A stretch of DNA of 64,000 nt from positions 186,001 through 250,000 of the forward strand of contig NZ_LZGK01000011.1 in the NCBI RefSeq assembly GCF_001690705.1, written 5' to 3'. Under the pieces are notes generated by a model. That model made no database searches. It was given only the letters and a program-made list of their open reading frames with translations, and was not told the origin of the DNA. The position numbers and the translations under genes are program-made. This document shows positions 8,993 through 16,547 of this stretch, one piece after another (within the stretch, counting starts at the first letter, position 1; each line of letters opens with the position of its first letter). The stretch comes from Gilliamella sp. wkB178. Its GTDB lineage: Bacteria; Pseudomonadota; Gammaproteobacteria; Enterobacterales; Orbaceae.

Positions 8993-9376
8993 TTAAAAAA
9001 GTCGCGGCTTTAGTTGATACATTATGCAATACATCAAGAACATTATTATTAACAAACCAAGAACATAAAATGCAGCAGTGAATAACCATCCAAAGTATGC
9101 GAGTAATACAATTGAGAATATATTTACTAACAAATTAATTATTTTTTTAGATTTACTTATCTGTAACGATTTTACTATTTTAGCTATTTGATTTGGATTT
9201 AGCTTATTCGTGTCAAGCACCAACAAGACTAAACATCCATTAACAGCAATAGCTAAAATAAACAAGACCCAAACAGTTACTACATACACATTCATTAAAG
9301 ACTCATTTCGAGTTAAAACACATAAGCACAACCCTAGAAATAAAACAGATTGAACAAACAAATTTCTAATTATCAT
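8993..9376 (-). CDS. Predicted inner-membrane protein, unknown
   Basis: 127 residues with four hydrophobic segments (about 5-22, 30-52, 82-100 and 102-120) separated by a short basic loop (QISKSKKI). No family is recognised. It is preceded by a terminator at 9396-9420, so it is probably an independent accessory unit. Confidence 0.6.
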   Translation of the reverse strand: MIIRNLFVQSVLFLGLCLCVLTRNESLMNVYVVTVWVLFILAIAVNGCLVLLVLDTNKLNPNQIAKIVKSLQISKSKKIINLLVNIFSIVLLAYFGWLFTAAFYVLGLLIIMFLMYCIMYQLKPRLF

Positions 9377-9395
9377 TTTTAGATTCCTTTAAACA

Positions 9396-9420
9396 TAAAA
9401 AAACCGCAGTTAAGCGGTTT
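9396..9420 (-). terminator. Rho-independent terminator, copy of the hairpin at 362-375
   Basis: The stem CCGC/GCGG with TTAACT loop, extended by AAA/TTT, is followed by a T-run on the minus strand. It follows the 9452-9706 gene. Its 14-bp core is identical to the terminator before the tail tube gene. Confidence 0.65.
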
Positions 9421-9451
9421 GATTAAATATTTAGTAATAGTTATTTATTGG

Positions 9452-9706
9452 TCAGACTTCCCCGATAAAACCCCATTCTGATGATGATATAAAAAATTTC
9501 TTATCATTAGATAACGTTATAATTAATTTTGATTCTTCAAAATAAACGCTATCATCATATACTTTTAGAGCTTTTGAATTGCTGCAATAACCATTATAAA
9601 ATTCATCTTCTATCTCAACAGATTTAAAACAATCTCCCATAATCTCTTTGAGTTTAGCTGCAATTAGATTCGTCAATTCTTCTTTTGATAATGGTTTATT
9701 GCTCAT
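9452..9706 (-). CDS. Unrecognised small protein
   Basis: 84 residues from the ATG at 9706 (MSNKPLSKEEL), which lies just past the stop of the upstream gene; an in-frame ATG at 9766 would overlap that gene. The C-terminal half alternates charged and beta-prone stretches (YDDSVYFEESKLIITLSNDKK). Codon use is AT-rich, as in its neighbours. It belongs to a run of four unrecognised genes between the lysis and packaging modules. Confidence 0.45.
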   Translation of the reverse strand: MSNKPLSKEELTNLIAAKLKEIMGDCFKSVEIEDEFYNGYCSNSKALKVYDDSVYFEESKLIITLSNDKKFFISSSEWGFIGEV

Positions 9707-9731
9707 GAAAGATGTTTCTCTATAAATATTT

Positions 9732-10031
9732 CTAATTAAATTGAAGATATTTTTTTGTAATACCATGAACGGTATCTGTAACGGTTTTAGTTCCTATTAC
9801 GTTTTCGAGCATTTTACCTATGATTTTATCTGCAACAAAATCAACATCATCATCAATTGAGAAGATGTCTCCAAATTCTTTATCATCTATTACTAAAAAT
9901 ATTCTCAAGAATTCACTTGAATGCGTTGAGCTAATACAGACTTCGCGCGCATTGTTATTTACGCCTAAATCACCTAGCTTGTTTATAACCATATAAATTA
10001 AAGAATTGTATTTGTCAGTATCAACGTTCAT
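9732..10031 (-). CDS. Unrecognised small acidic protein
   Basis: 99 residues starting MNVDTDKYNSLIYMVINKLG, acidic in the middle (FSIDDDVDFVAD). No signal peptide or membrane segment is visible. Size, acidity and the accessory position recall immunity-type or lysogenic-conversion genes, but no family is recognised. Confidence 0.45.
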   Translation of the reverse strand: MNVDTDKYNSLIYMVINKLGDLGVNNNAREVCISSTHSSEFLRIFLVIDDKEFGDIFSIDDDVDFVADKIIGKMLENVIGTKTVTDTVHGITKKYLQFN

Positions 10032-10048
10032 TTTGGTGTTCGCCTTAG

Positions 10049-10234
10049 TTATTTAATTTCTATATAGTCGGGTAACGATTCTGGCAAGTTATCCACGTCA
10101 TAAAAAAACCAATTATCTGCGATTGGATTCGCTTGAGATGAACTGTAAGTTATTCCAAGCGATCTTATCACTTCACACGGAGGTCGTTCTTCACCTGCCA
10201 TCCAAGCACCAATTTCCCAGTAAACTAGCTTCAT
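10049..10234 (-). CDS. Unrecognised small protein
   Basis: 61 residues starting MKLVYWEIGAWMAGEERPP, rich in aromatic residues and ending DNLPESLPDYIEIK. It sits 17 bases from the next gene of the same small cluster. Cytoplasmic by appearance; no function can be assigned. Confidence 0.45.
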   Translation of the reverse strand: MKLVYWEIGAWMAGEERPPCEVIRSLGITYSSSQANPIADNWFFYDVDNLPESLPDYIEIK

Positions 10235-10413
10235 TTATTTAATCCAATTCCCAGTAATGATTAATTATGCAGTTTTTAAGTTTGGTACCACGTAAATTTT
10301 TATACTTTATGCGGTAAACATGAATAGTTATTTATTTTTGGGTAAATAAAAAGATTACCCGTTAAATGTTACTATTTCTGTAGCGTAATGTAATGTTTGT
10401 TGACCTCTATTAA

Positions 10414-10806
10414 TCAAATTAGCTGAGTGATTTTTATATTAAAACCCTTATTATCAAAATAAACACCATTTACATCCAGCCCTTTTTCATATTTTTGGAT
10501 AAATGGGATTAATCTTTCATATATTTCAATAGATCGCCCGCGATTAATCGAAATAAGATCACAATCCAAATAAAAATAATTTATTTTATTATCAATAATA
10601 TATTCGCAAAGCCTTGCTTGCCACTCTATAAAACAACCTGATTTATCGACCTCACCTTGTGAAATGCATGGATCAATTTCAAGACGATCTTTTATAAAAG
10701 AAATCACCTCTCGACTGTTATCTATATTTATATTTTTAAAATATAGATTCCATACATCTTTGCAATAGTCGGCCTCAACGTAACCATTCATATATATTAA
10801 TAGCAT
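10414..10806 (-). CDS. Unrecognised protein bounded by a direct repeat
   Basis: 130 residues starting MLLIYMNGYVEADYCKD, mixed alpha/beta, no membrane segment. Its last codons contain the first copy of a 14-bp direct repeat whose second copy lies in the terminator after the lysis genes, so it may have arrived as an inserted unit. AT-rich intergenic stretches lie on both sides (10235-10413 and 10807-10985), with nothing else recognised in them. Confidence 0.5.
   Translation of the reverse strand: MLLIYMNGYVEADYCKDVWNLYFKNINIDNSREVISFIKDRLEIDPCISQGEVDKSGCFIEWQARLCEYIIDNKINYFYLDCDLISINRGRSIEIYERLIPFIQKYEKGLDVNGVYFDNKGFNIKITQLI
10422..10435. repeat. 14-bp direct repeat, copy 1
   Basis: GCTGAGTGATTTTT, identical to 10991-11004. 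It overlaps the 3' end of the 10414-10806 gene. Confidence 0.6.
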
Positions 10807-10985
10807 ATCTATCCCCTATCTATAATATGATTCTATCACAAACAGAAAATAATTTATTTTAAACATGAATATATTTTCTTTGCCAGAGTAGGGTAAATGC
10901 CATATGCCAACGCATAGTGGGTATAATTCATTTGAATGTATTCTTTTGAAACGCATTTAAATATTGCCATATTTTTTACCAATAA

Positions 10986-11030
10986 AAATGGCTGAGTGAT
11001 TTTTCATTCAGTCGCGCTAACACTCAGCCG
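10986..11030. terminator. Terminator after the lysis genes (contains repeat copy 2)
   Basis: GGCTGAGTG (10990-10998) pairs with CACTCAGCC (11021-11029). T-rich runs follow in both directions. It closes the Rz/Rz1 end of the lysis module on the minus strand. The left arm is the second copy (10991-11004) of the 14-bp direct repeat. Confidence 0.55.
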
Positions 11031-11040
11031 ATGCGCTTTT

Positions 11041-11292
11041 TTATTCATTAGCAATTTGCTTGATAGCCCTTTTATCTGCATTACATTGCCTAAGTTCGTT
11101 TACTGCTTCGTTGTAAAGAACTGGACATTGTCCCCATGTTATTTGCTTATCAATATGAGGCTCGTTATTTTCTTGGGTTAATGAAGGCGAGATATTGCAT
11201 TTATTAACATATTCAGTTTTTACCGTTCCGCATCCAATCAGAAACATTGGAAGGCATATACTCATTAGCACATTGATTATTCTTAAGCGCAT
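11041..11292 (-). CDS. Outer-membrane spanin lipoprotein, Rz1-like
   Basis: 83 residues. A signal peptide with lipobox LIGC (Cys about residue 21) directs lipidation and export to the outer membrane. It overlaps the Rz-like gene by 80 bases in another frame, the classic two-component spanin layout. Together with Rz it fuses the inner and outer membranes at lysis. Unlike typical proline-rich Rz1, the mature part has few prolines and several cysteines (CNISP, GQCPV, RQCNAD). Confidence 0.8.
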   Translation of the reverse strand: MRLRIINVLMSICLPMFLIGCGTVKTEYVNKCNISPSLTQENNEPHIDKQITWGQCPVLYNEAVNELRQCNADKRAIKQIANE

Positions 11293-11542
11293 CTTTTATT
11301 CGCTCATTAAGTTGTTTGATTGATATAGCATCTTGAGCCTTTTCTTTCTCTCGTTGTGCTATGATTTGGTTGTTTTTGGTTATGTTCTGTTCAAGCTGTT
11401 CGATTTTATTTGTTAGCTCTGTGACTTTGTCTTGCGCGGCTTTTTCATCTTGCCAACAGTTGAAAGCGAAGTAGATAGAAAATCCGCTTACTAAAAATAA
11501 TATTATTGTCGTTACAATAAGCGACTTATTTAATTTAGACAT
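11213..11542 (-). CDS. Inner-membrane spanin, Rz-like
   Basis: 109 residues from the ATG at 11542, which has GAGG upstream; a TTG two codons earlier is also open. One N-terminal transmembrane helix (about 8-27) is followed by a long coiled coil (KVTELTNKIEQLEQNITKN...) and a charged tail. This is the periplasm-spanning i-spanin. The 3' end overlaps Rz1. Confidence 0.8.
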   Translation of the reverse strand: MSKLNKSLIVTTIILFLVSGFSIYFAFNCWQDEKAAQDKVTELTNKIEQLEQNITKNNQIIAQREKEKAQDAISIKQLNERIKDALKNNQCANEYMPSNVSDWMRNGKN

Positions 11543-11544
11543 AG

Positions 11545-11757
11545 TCAATCCTCGACGACAATCACCGCTTCAATTGGCTGATTTTCAATTTCGACAACTT
11601 CTCTGATATTCCATCCATCCTTGTCACTATCTTTAACTTTATTCATTGCTATTTTCAAAGCTTCATCTTTACTTAGTGCTTTTATAAGCAAAATTAATCG
11701 TCTGCGATCAAACGGATTGTTAAAATTCATAACATAAGTGCATACATATCTATTCAT
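11545..11757 (-). CDS. Small protein in the lysis cassette, unknown
   Basis: 70 residues starting MNRYVCTYVMNFNNPFDRRRL, with a central helix (SKDEALKIAMNKVKDSD). It lies between endolysin and Rz with a TGA that overlaps the Rz leader. Small conserved proteins sit here in many lambdoid phages; role unknown. Confidence 0.55.
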   Translation of the reverse strand: MNRYVCTYVMNFNNPFDRRRLILLIKALSKDEALKIAMNKVKDSDKDGWNIREVVEIENQPIEAVIVVED

Positions 11758-11772
11758 AACAACTCCGTACGA

Positions 11773-12297
11773 CTAAAGTGATTTGTATTCCATACATCGA
11801 TTAAACTCAACCTGTCGCCTTTTTGTTAATCCATTTAAGACTTTGCCACCTGCCTTATTCCATTTTGGGAACTCATTACAAGCGGCTTTGTAGTCACCAG
11901 TGTTTAAGTATTTATACATTGTTGATGTACGCATTTTTGTGCAACCAACGTTGAAAGTAATCGAAGTGACAGCATCAAATACTGATTGAGGTAAGTGAAA
12001 ACCATTGGCATGACGATATACGCATTGCTCGGCTGTTTTAATATCATCAACCCATCTTTTTGCTATTTCTTCATCTGAATAGATTTTTTGTTCTACATTG
12101 CCAGTTGAACCGATACCAACAGTTAACACATTTGCAGGACAATAGTATGGCTCTCTTACGCATGATTCAGCATTACCAATTATTTCTAGCCCAGCTTTAC
12201 TTGTTTTTATTTCATCTGAATAATTAGCTATGACTATACTGATAATTACAGCTACTGAGCATATAGCACTATTTGCGATTCTTTTTTTGATTGCCAT
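11773..12297 (-). CDS. SAR endolysin (T4-type lysozyme, GH24)
   Basis: 174 residues from the ATG at 12297 (a TTG lies at 12312). The N-terminal hydrophobic, weakly apolar stretch (ANSAICSVAVIISIVIANY) is a signal-arrest-release anchor. The GH24 catalytic triad is seen as E44, C53 and T59 (spacing E-8-C-5-T). Cys46 lies two residues after the catalytic Glu and Cys13 lies in the anchor. This is the cysteine set of phage P1 Lyz, where a disulfide blocks the active-site Cys until membrane release. The gene overlaps the holin gene. Confidence 0.9.
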   Translation of the reverse strand: MAIKKRIANSAICSVAVIISIVIANYSDEIKTSKAGLEIIGNAESCVREPYYCPANVLTVGIGSTGNVEQKIYSDEEIAKRWVDDIKTAEQCVYRHANGFHLPQSVFDAVTSITFNVGCTKMRTSTMYKYLNTGDYKAACNEFPKWNKAGGKVLNGLTKRRQVEFNRCMEYKSL

Positions 12298-12502
12298 TTT
12301 TATTACTCTCAAAATTTTGCTTCTTCAGTTTGAATTCTTGATGCTTGTAGTACCAAGTTATGAGAAACCCGAAAATGGTTGCTAACATACCGATAACTAC
12401 AGCCCAGTCATTCAGCGAGAGTGAGCCGAGATACATGACTGTCCAACCATACAGGTATGTGAAGATCGATGTTTTATTATTATCCATTTTGTTTGATTTC
12501 AT
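12269..12502 (-). CDS. Holin / pinholin-type lysis protein
   Basis: 77 residues from the ATG at 12502, preceded by AGGAGG. Hydrophobic helices at about 13-27 and 33-51 are followed by a highly basic tail (KLKKQNFESNKNGNQKKNRK). This two-helix, basic-tail layout is that of class II holins. With a SAR endolysin downstream, a pinholin that depolarises the membrane would be enough to trigger lysis. Confidence 0.8.
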   Translation of the reverse strand: MKSNKMDNNKTSIFTYLYGWTVMYLGSLSLNDWAVVIGMLATIFGFLITWYYKHQEFKLKKQNFESNKNGNQKKNRK

Positions 12503-12579
12503 GATGTGCCTCCTGTAATGAGGCGGTTAAATGAGTGGCAACGTACCAGCTAAATGTTAGTTATGCGCGTGCCGATTTT

Positions 12580-12777
12580 TTATAAATTTTTTACTGATTT
12601 GATGTGACGTGCTTTTTCTTCATCAGAGAGAGCTATGAGAATACACCAGCAATTAAGAGATATGGTACCTAGTCTGAGAGGTATAGACGAAAAATCACCA
12701 TTAATTATTGCGTACACTAGGGCTATAAAACTCAATATCAAACCCAAAATTGAGCCATATAATATAAATTTATTCAT
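12580..12777 (-). CDS. Small membrane protein before the holin
   Basis: 65 residues with two hydrophobic helices (about 4-24 and 33-50) and a charged C-terminus. It lies upstream of the holin in the late transcript, so it could be an antiholin or accessory lysis protein, but this is inference from place and topology only. Confidence 0.55.
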   Translation of the reverse strand: MNKFILYGSILGLILSFIALVYAIINGDFSSIPLRLGTISLNCWCILIALSDEEKARHIKSVKNL

Positions 12778-12792
12778 TGAACACCGCTTAAA

Positions 12793-12818
12793 TAAAAAAC
12801 GCCGTTGTTAGCGGCGTA
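12793..12818 (-). terminator. Rho-independent terminator after the Dcm-like gene
   Basis: Minus-strand stem ACGCCG / CGGCGT (12799-12817) followed by TTTTTT. It separates the methyltransferase pair from the lysis genes and would need Q-type antitermination to be passed. Confidence 0.75.
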
Positions 12819-12834
12819 AAGGAGTATAAGAAAA

Positions 12835-14061
12835 TCAATCTAGCTCTTGAATTATTCTACGTCCTATCCAATGCATAACTGGAACAGCCATTGAATTACC
12901 AAGAGCTTTATAACGCGGAGAGTCAGGGCAATCTTCTTTATTTTTCATTCTATAAGGAACTTTAGTGAAATTATCAAAAAAACCTTGCAGTCGCTCGCAC
13001 TCAATTGGTGTTAATCGGCGAACTCTGCCTAAAGAAATAACACCTGGAACATTTCCACCTCCTGTTCCCATCCGTGCTGTTAATGTGGGAGATAAATTAC
13101 TGTGGGTTTCAATCTCTGCTCTGTTTAATCTGGAGTATACAACAGCATGAGGACTGGTTGTATCTAATGTATAACTTTTTTCCTGTTGAAAGCCTTTACC
13201 ATTACCACCATTTTTAGCCGATCTATTTATAGTGTTATTTGCAATGCAAAATGTTGGATTCTCAACAATGCGATAATCTCCAGAAAATGCCTCCTGATTT
13301 CCGAGCCACTGCTTTTGCCCACAATTTGCTAAAAGTGGACCGGTGACTTGCTTTCCGCGCGCAAGGCGAGTTCTAGATGATCCGGCAATTGAATCCCCCT
13401 CAACTCTGCTCTGCGCAATATCCCGAGGCATGCTTTCGGACTCAAATAATACTTTTCGTGGATCAAACCCTGCTCTAGCACTTGCGACAACGAACAATCG
13501 ACGGCGTCGTTGGGCGACTCCGAAATATTGAGCATCAAGGATTCTCCATGCAACATTCCTTTTGGGTCCAGACACATAACCAACGTTTGTCCATTTTCTC
13601 CCTGCCGGTTGCAACGCAACACTTTCTCCGGCAAGTTTTCCAATAAATTGTCCAAACGCGTTGTCTTTACTGGACAACACTCCTGGTACATTTTCCCAGA
13701 CGATAATTGATTCTTTTTTACCTGATTTTTTTCGTTCTTCATCAATGACATTAGCTAACTCTATATATGATAAACTTAATTGACCACGACTATCGCCCAA
13801 ACCTTCTCTTGGCCCTGCAATACTAAAAGATTGACAAGGAGTACCACCTACTAATACATCGGGTGTGAGCTGTTCTCCTTTTGTTATTTTTTCATGTATT
13901 TTTGTCATATCTCCGAGATTAGGAATTTGTGGCCAATGATGATCTAATACAGCAGATGGAAAAGACTCTATTTCACTAAACCACAAAGGCTTAAAACCCA
14001 AAGGCTCCCAAGCAATGCTTGCTGCTTCAATACCACTACAAACAGAACCAAAAGTTAACAC
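12835..14061 (-). CDS. DNA (cytosine-5) methyltransferase, Dcm-like
   Basis: 408 residues. C5-MTase motifs appear in order: I (FGSVCSGIEAASIAW), IV with catalytic Cys (VGGTPCQSFSIAG, about residue 77), VI (VWENVPGVL), VIII (FGVAQRRRRLFV), IX-X (LTPIECERLQGF, then ALGNSMAVPV). It probably protects phage DNA from host restriction. No restriction endonuclease gene is adjacent. The 5' end overlaps the next upstream methylase by seven bases. A possible in-frame insertion is not seen; this copy has no intein. Confidence 0.92.
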   Translation of the reverse strand: MLTFGSVCSGIEAASIAWEPLGFKPLWFSEIESFPSAVLDHHWPQIPNLGDMTKIHEKITKGEQLTPDVLVGGTPCQSFSIAGPREGLGDSRGQLSLSYIELANVIDEERKKSGKKESIIVWENVPGVLSSKDNAFGQFIGKLAGESVALQPAGRKWTNVGYVSGPKRNVAWRILDAQYFGVAQRRRRLFVVASARAGFDPRKVLFESESMPRDIAQSRVEGDSIAGSSRTRLARGKQVTGPLLANCGQKQWLGNQEAFSGDYRIVENPTFCIANNTINRSAKNGGNGKGFQQEKSYTLDTTSPHAVVYSRLNRAEIETHSNLSPTLTARMGTGGGNVPGVISLGRVRRLTPIECERLQGFFDNFTKVPYRMKNKEDCPDSPRYKALGNSMAVPVMHWIGRRIIQELD

Positions 14062-15131
14062 TCAGAAACCCCCTTAACAGTTTTTAAGTAAGTTTCTTCT
14101 TCAAATTCAACCCCTAAACCATGACGATTCAGTTTTTTGGCTGCTTTTAATGTTGAACCGGAACCCATGAAAAAATCAGCAACAAGGTCACCTTCTCGCG
14201 AACTAGCGTTTATGATATCTTCAATCATGTTTGATGGTTTTTCACATGGATGCTTACCTGGATAATAAGCAACAGGCGTGTATTTCCAAACGTCAGTGTA
14301 TGGAACATCTTTAGTTACAAAAAATGGTCGTCTGAGATGTTCATATTCTTTTTTCAGATCATCATACTGTCTAACTAAAACCATATAATTTTCACGTAAA
14401 TGGCTATAATCATCAGTTAAGTCACTATGACTAATATTCAACAGGTTATTGTTATTCTTTTCTTTAGCTTTTTGACTAAACAAATCTTGCAATGCTTTAT
14501 ATTGAGTTTCGTTTGGTAATTGCCATTGACTGTAACTGAACCAGTGTGAACACATTTGAGTACCAGTTGCTTTGTTAATATCGGCAGCCGAAACACCTAA
14601 TTTTTCACGCGCATTTTTGAAATATTCTATAAGTGGAGCAAATACTGATTGTCTTAAATCTTCGCATTTAAATGCATAACCATTCTGGGCTTTAAATGAA
14701 CCTTCTGAATTATAATGTTCAGCAAAAATAATCCGTTCACTTGATATGCAATAGGTTCGTAATGATTCTTTATGCTGTCTTAACCACGTGCCATTAGGTT
14801 TAGCCCACACTATGTGATTTAAAACATTAAATCGTTGTTTGATTAATATTTCGGTTTCAGCCGCTAACCGTGGACCACAGAAAACATATAAAGATCCATT
14901 TGGTTTTAACACGCGCCAAAATTCAGCAAATATATCATCTAACCACGCTAGATAATCATCTGCTGTTTTCCACTGATTATCCCATTGGTTAGTTTTAACT
15001 TTGAAATATGGTGGATCTGTCAGAATCAGATCTATGTGATTGTCTGGTAATGATTTTAATACATTCCGACAATCATCATGTATCAAAGTTAGGTTATCTA
15101 TTTGAATTTGATCGCTTTTTTTGTTGGTCAT
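14055..15131 (-). CDS. DNA adenine-N6 or cytosine-N4 methyltransferase
   Basis: 358 residues from the ATG at 15131. The DPPY motif (LILTDPPYF) comes before the AdoMet motif (LVADFFMGSGSTLKAAKKL) near the C-terminus, the beta-class order. The middle 150 residues (NAREKLGVSAADINKATG to YDDLKKEYEHLR) are the target-recognition region and include a helix-turn-helix-like and a coiled-coil stretch. In-frame starts at 15191 and 15224 would add the leader APADRRSIFYR, so the start is uncertain. Confidence 0.88.
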   Translation of the reverse strand: MTNKKSDQIQIDNLTLIHDDCRNVLKSLPDNHIDLILTDPPYFKVKTNQWDNQWKTADDYLAWLDDIFAEFWRVLKPNGSLYVFCGPRLAAETEILIKQRFNVLNHIVWAKPNGTWLRQHKESLRTYCISSERIIFAEHYNSEGSFKAQNGYAFKCEDLRQSVFAPLIEYFKNAREKLGVSAADINKATGTQMCSHWFSYSQWQLPNETQYKALQDLFSQKAKEKNNNNLLNISHSDLTDDYSHLRENYMVLVRQYDDLKKEYEHLRRPFFVTKDVPYTDVWKYTPVAYYPGKHPCEKPSNMIEDIINASSREGDLVADFFMGSGSTLKAAKKLNRHGLGVEFEEETYLKTVKGVSEC

Positions 15132-15244
15132 TTTCACAGTAGTCCTGTAGAATATGCTCCGCCGATCGGCTGGGGCTTGGTTGATACTCATGACCTTGGG
15201 AATGGGTATTGATGTCTGATGCATGTGTCAGCATGTATCAGTCC

Positions 15245-15333
15245 CCCACCTCACATAAAAAAGAGGTGGCGAGTTGCAGCGATATAAACAAAGTGAGCAG
15301 TGTGGAGTGCGATGTTTATATCTTCTCGCCATA
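15245..15333. ncRNA. Highly structured leader / possible small RNA
   Basis: Nested inverted repeats: GGCGAG (15268-15273) with CTCGCC (15325-15330), and inside them GATATAAACA (15281-15290) with TGTTTATATC (15313-15322). Beside them CCACCTC pairs with GAGGTGG (15246-15269). The whole lies in the gap between Q and the methylase gene, which holds no other gene, so it is either the methylase leader or a separate RNA. The strand is not determined. Confidence 0.45.
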
Positions 15334-15343
15334 ATTTTTAGAC

Positions 15344-15367
15344 ATAAAAAAAGCCGCTCGGAAGCGA
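15344..15367 (-). terminator. Rho-independent terminator after Q (tR'-like position)
   Basis: Minus-strand stem built on AGTCGCT / AGCGGCT with one mismatch, loop TCCG, then seven T. It follows gene Q and precedes the late genes, the place of lambda tR', where Q-modified polymerase reads through. No convincing pR' promoter was found between Q and this terminator. Confidence 0.6.
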
Positions 15368-15439
15368 CTTATTAAAAAAATGGTGATTTATTCCATCATT
15401 AGAGAGTAGTTTGCCAAAATAATGCACTTTGGTCAATAG

Positions 15440-16012
15440 TTAATCAGTAATTTTTTTAAATTCTTTTGCGGCTTCTGATTCTGCAGCTTCACATTTAGAA
15501 ATAAGCTCATCATAAAATGGCTTCCAATACCTAACCCATGCCGTTTTCTCTATATCTAAAATACCTATCATCAAATTGTATATTTTAACTGATGAGATTC
15601 TTCTTATACCGTTTCCATGGCACCTAGTACACACATTGCCGTTAACTAGTCCACGACCACGACACCTACACGGTAAAATGACTGTATCAGCCGTTCGGCT
15701 ATAATCATTTATTACTAAATTACATAAGGTATGTATTACGAGATTTAATTTTTTTGATGCAGTTTTTCTAACATGATATGGAATTGATGCACTACATTCT
15801 TGCTTCAATATCGATAATGCGCGTTCTCGCGAACTCTTATCCTTTTGATACTTAGCTAGTATTAAACTCAATCCGAACGGACATCTTGATTGCAAGATGC
15901 CAAGAGACACCATCACATCTGATTTTGTAAATTGACCTTTAGTAGTTGATGCAGTAAATAATAAATTGACTGATTTTGGATCAACCATAGTAATGGCATA
16001 TTCTAATAGCAT
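15440..16012 (-). CDS. Antitermination protein Q-like
   Basis: 190 residues from the ATG at 16012 (AGGAG five bases before). A zinc-finger-like block, PCRCRGRGLVNGNVCTRCHGNG (residues about 115-136), is the hallmark of the lambda/phi80-type Q family. The protein modifies RNA polymerase at the late promoter to pass terminators. It is the last early gene before the late module. A conserved-loop hairpin (16047-16066) sits in its leader. Confidence 0.8.
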   Translation of the reverse strand: MLLEYAITMVDPKSVNLLFTASTTKGQFTKSDVMVSLGILQSRCPFGLSLILAKYQKDKSSRERALSILKQECSASIPYHVRKTASKKLNLVIHTLCNLVINDYSRTADTVILPCRCRGRGLVNGNVCTRCHGNGIRRISSVKIYNLMIGILDIEKTAWVRYWKPFYDELISKCEAAESEAAKEFKKITD

Positions 16013-16046
16013 ACGACTCCTACCAAATGATAATTGGTTTACAATA

Positions 16047-16066
16047 TAACAGTCTGCACTCTGTTA
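16047..16066 (-). promoter_or_regulatory. Conserved-loop RNA hairpin H1 (Q leader)
   Basis: Minus-strand stem TAACAG / CTGTTA with loop AGTGCAGA, 35 bases upstream of the Q start. GTGGAGTATT lies just upstream of it. Same loop as H2 and H4, with different paired stem bases. Confidence 0.65.
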
Positions 16067-16219
16067 ATTGCAAATACTCCACGTGCATTATTTTACCATC
16101 TAGACGTATAGATGGCAATAAATAGGTGGTGATATATCTCACAAAAACAATATATTAAACTACATAAAAAATACTGATGCCATATAATATTAATACTAAT
16201 AATATTTGGAGGTTTTTAT

Positions 16220-16546
16220 ATGGGTCACCGATGGAAAGATATAGATTTTGTTATTACTGGAGTAAAAATTGATAATGGCAAAATTTCTTTGGTTAAAGTT
16301 AGAAACGTGTATAATTTAGGTGCTAATATTGGTTCAGAAAAAAAGGTTCCTCGAAAATTTATTGTTGATCTTCTCAAATTAAAAAATAAAAATAAGCATA
16401 TTATATTTTATACATCCACTTTTGATGAAATGGAAGATGGATGGAACCTTGGAGATGAAGTAACTTTATATAATGATGAATTTATAACAACTAACGGCAA
16501 TAGAACAACAAAAGATAATCTAGGTAACTTACCTGAATTTAAGTAG
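16220..16546 (+). CDS. DUF3892-like accessory protein on the opposite strand
   Basis: 108 residues starting MGHRWKDIDFVITGVKI. The N-terminal ITGVKIDNGKISLVKVRNVYN pattern resembles DUF3892. It has its own GGAGG (16208-16212) and a TATAAT at 16183-16188. It is transcribed against the surrounding early genes between Q and the DUF968 gene, as expected for a moron expressed in the lysogen. Function unknown. Confidence 0.65.
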   Translation: MGHRWKDIDFVITGVKIDNGKISLVKVRNVYNLGANIGSEKKVPRKFIVDLLKLKNKNKHIIFYTSTFDEMEDGWNLGDEVTLYNDEFITTNGNRTTKDNLGNLPEFK

Positions 16547-16547
16547 A

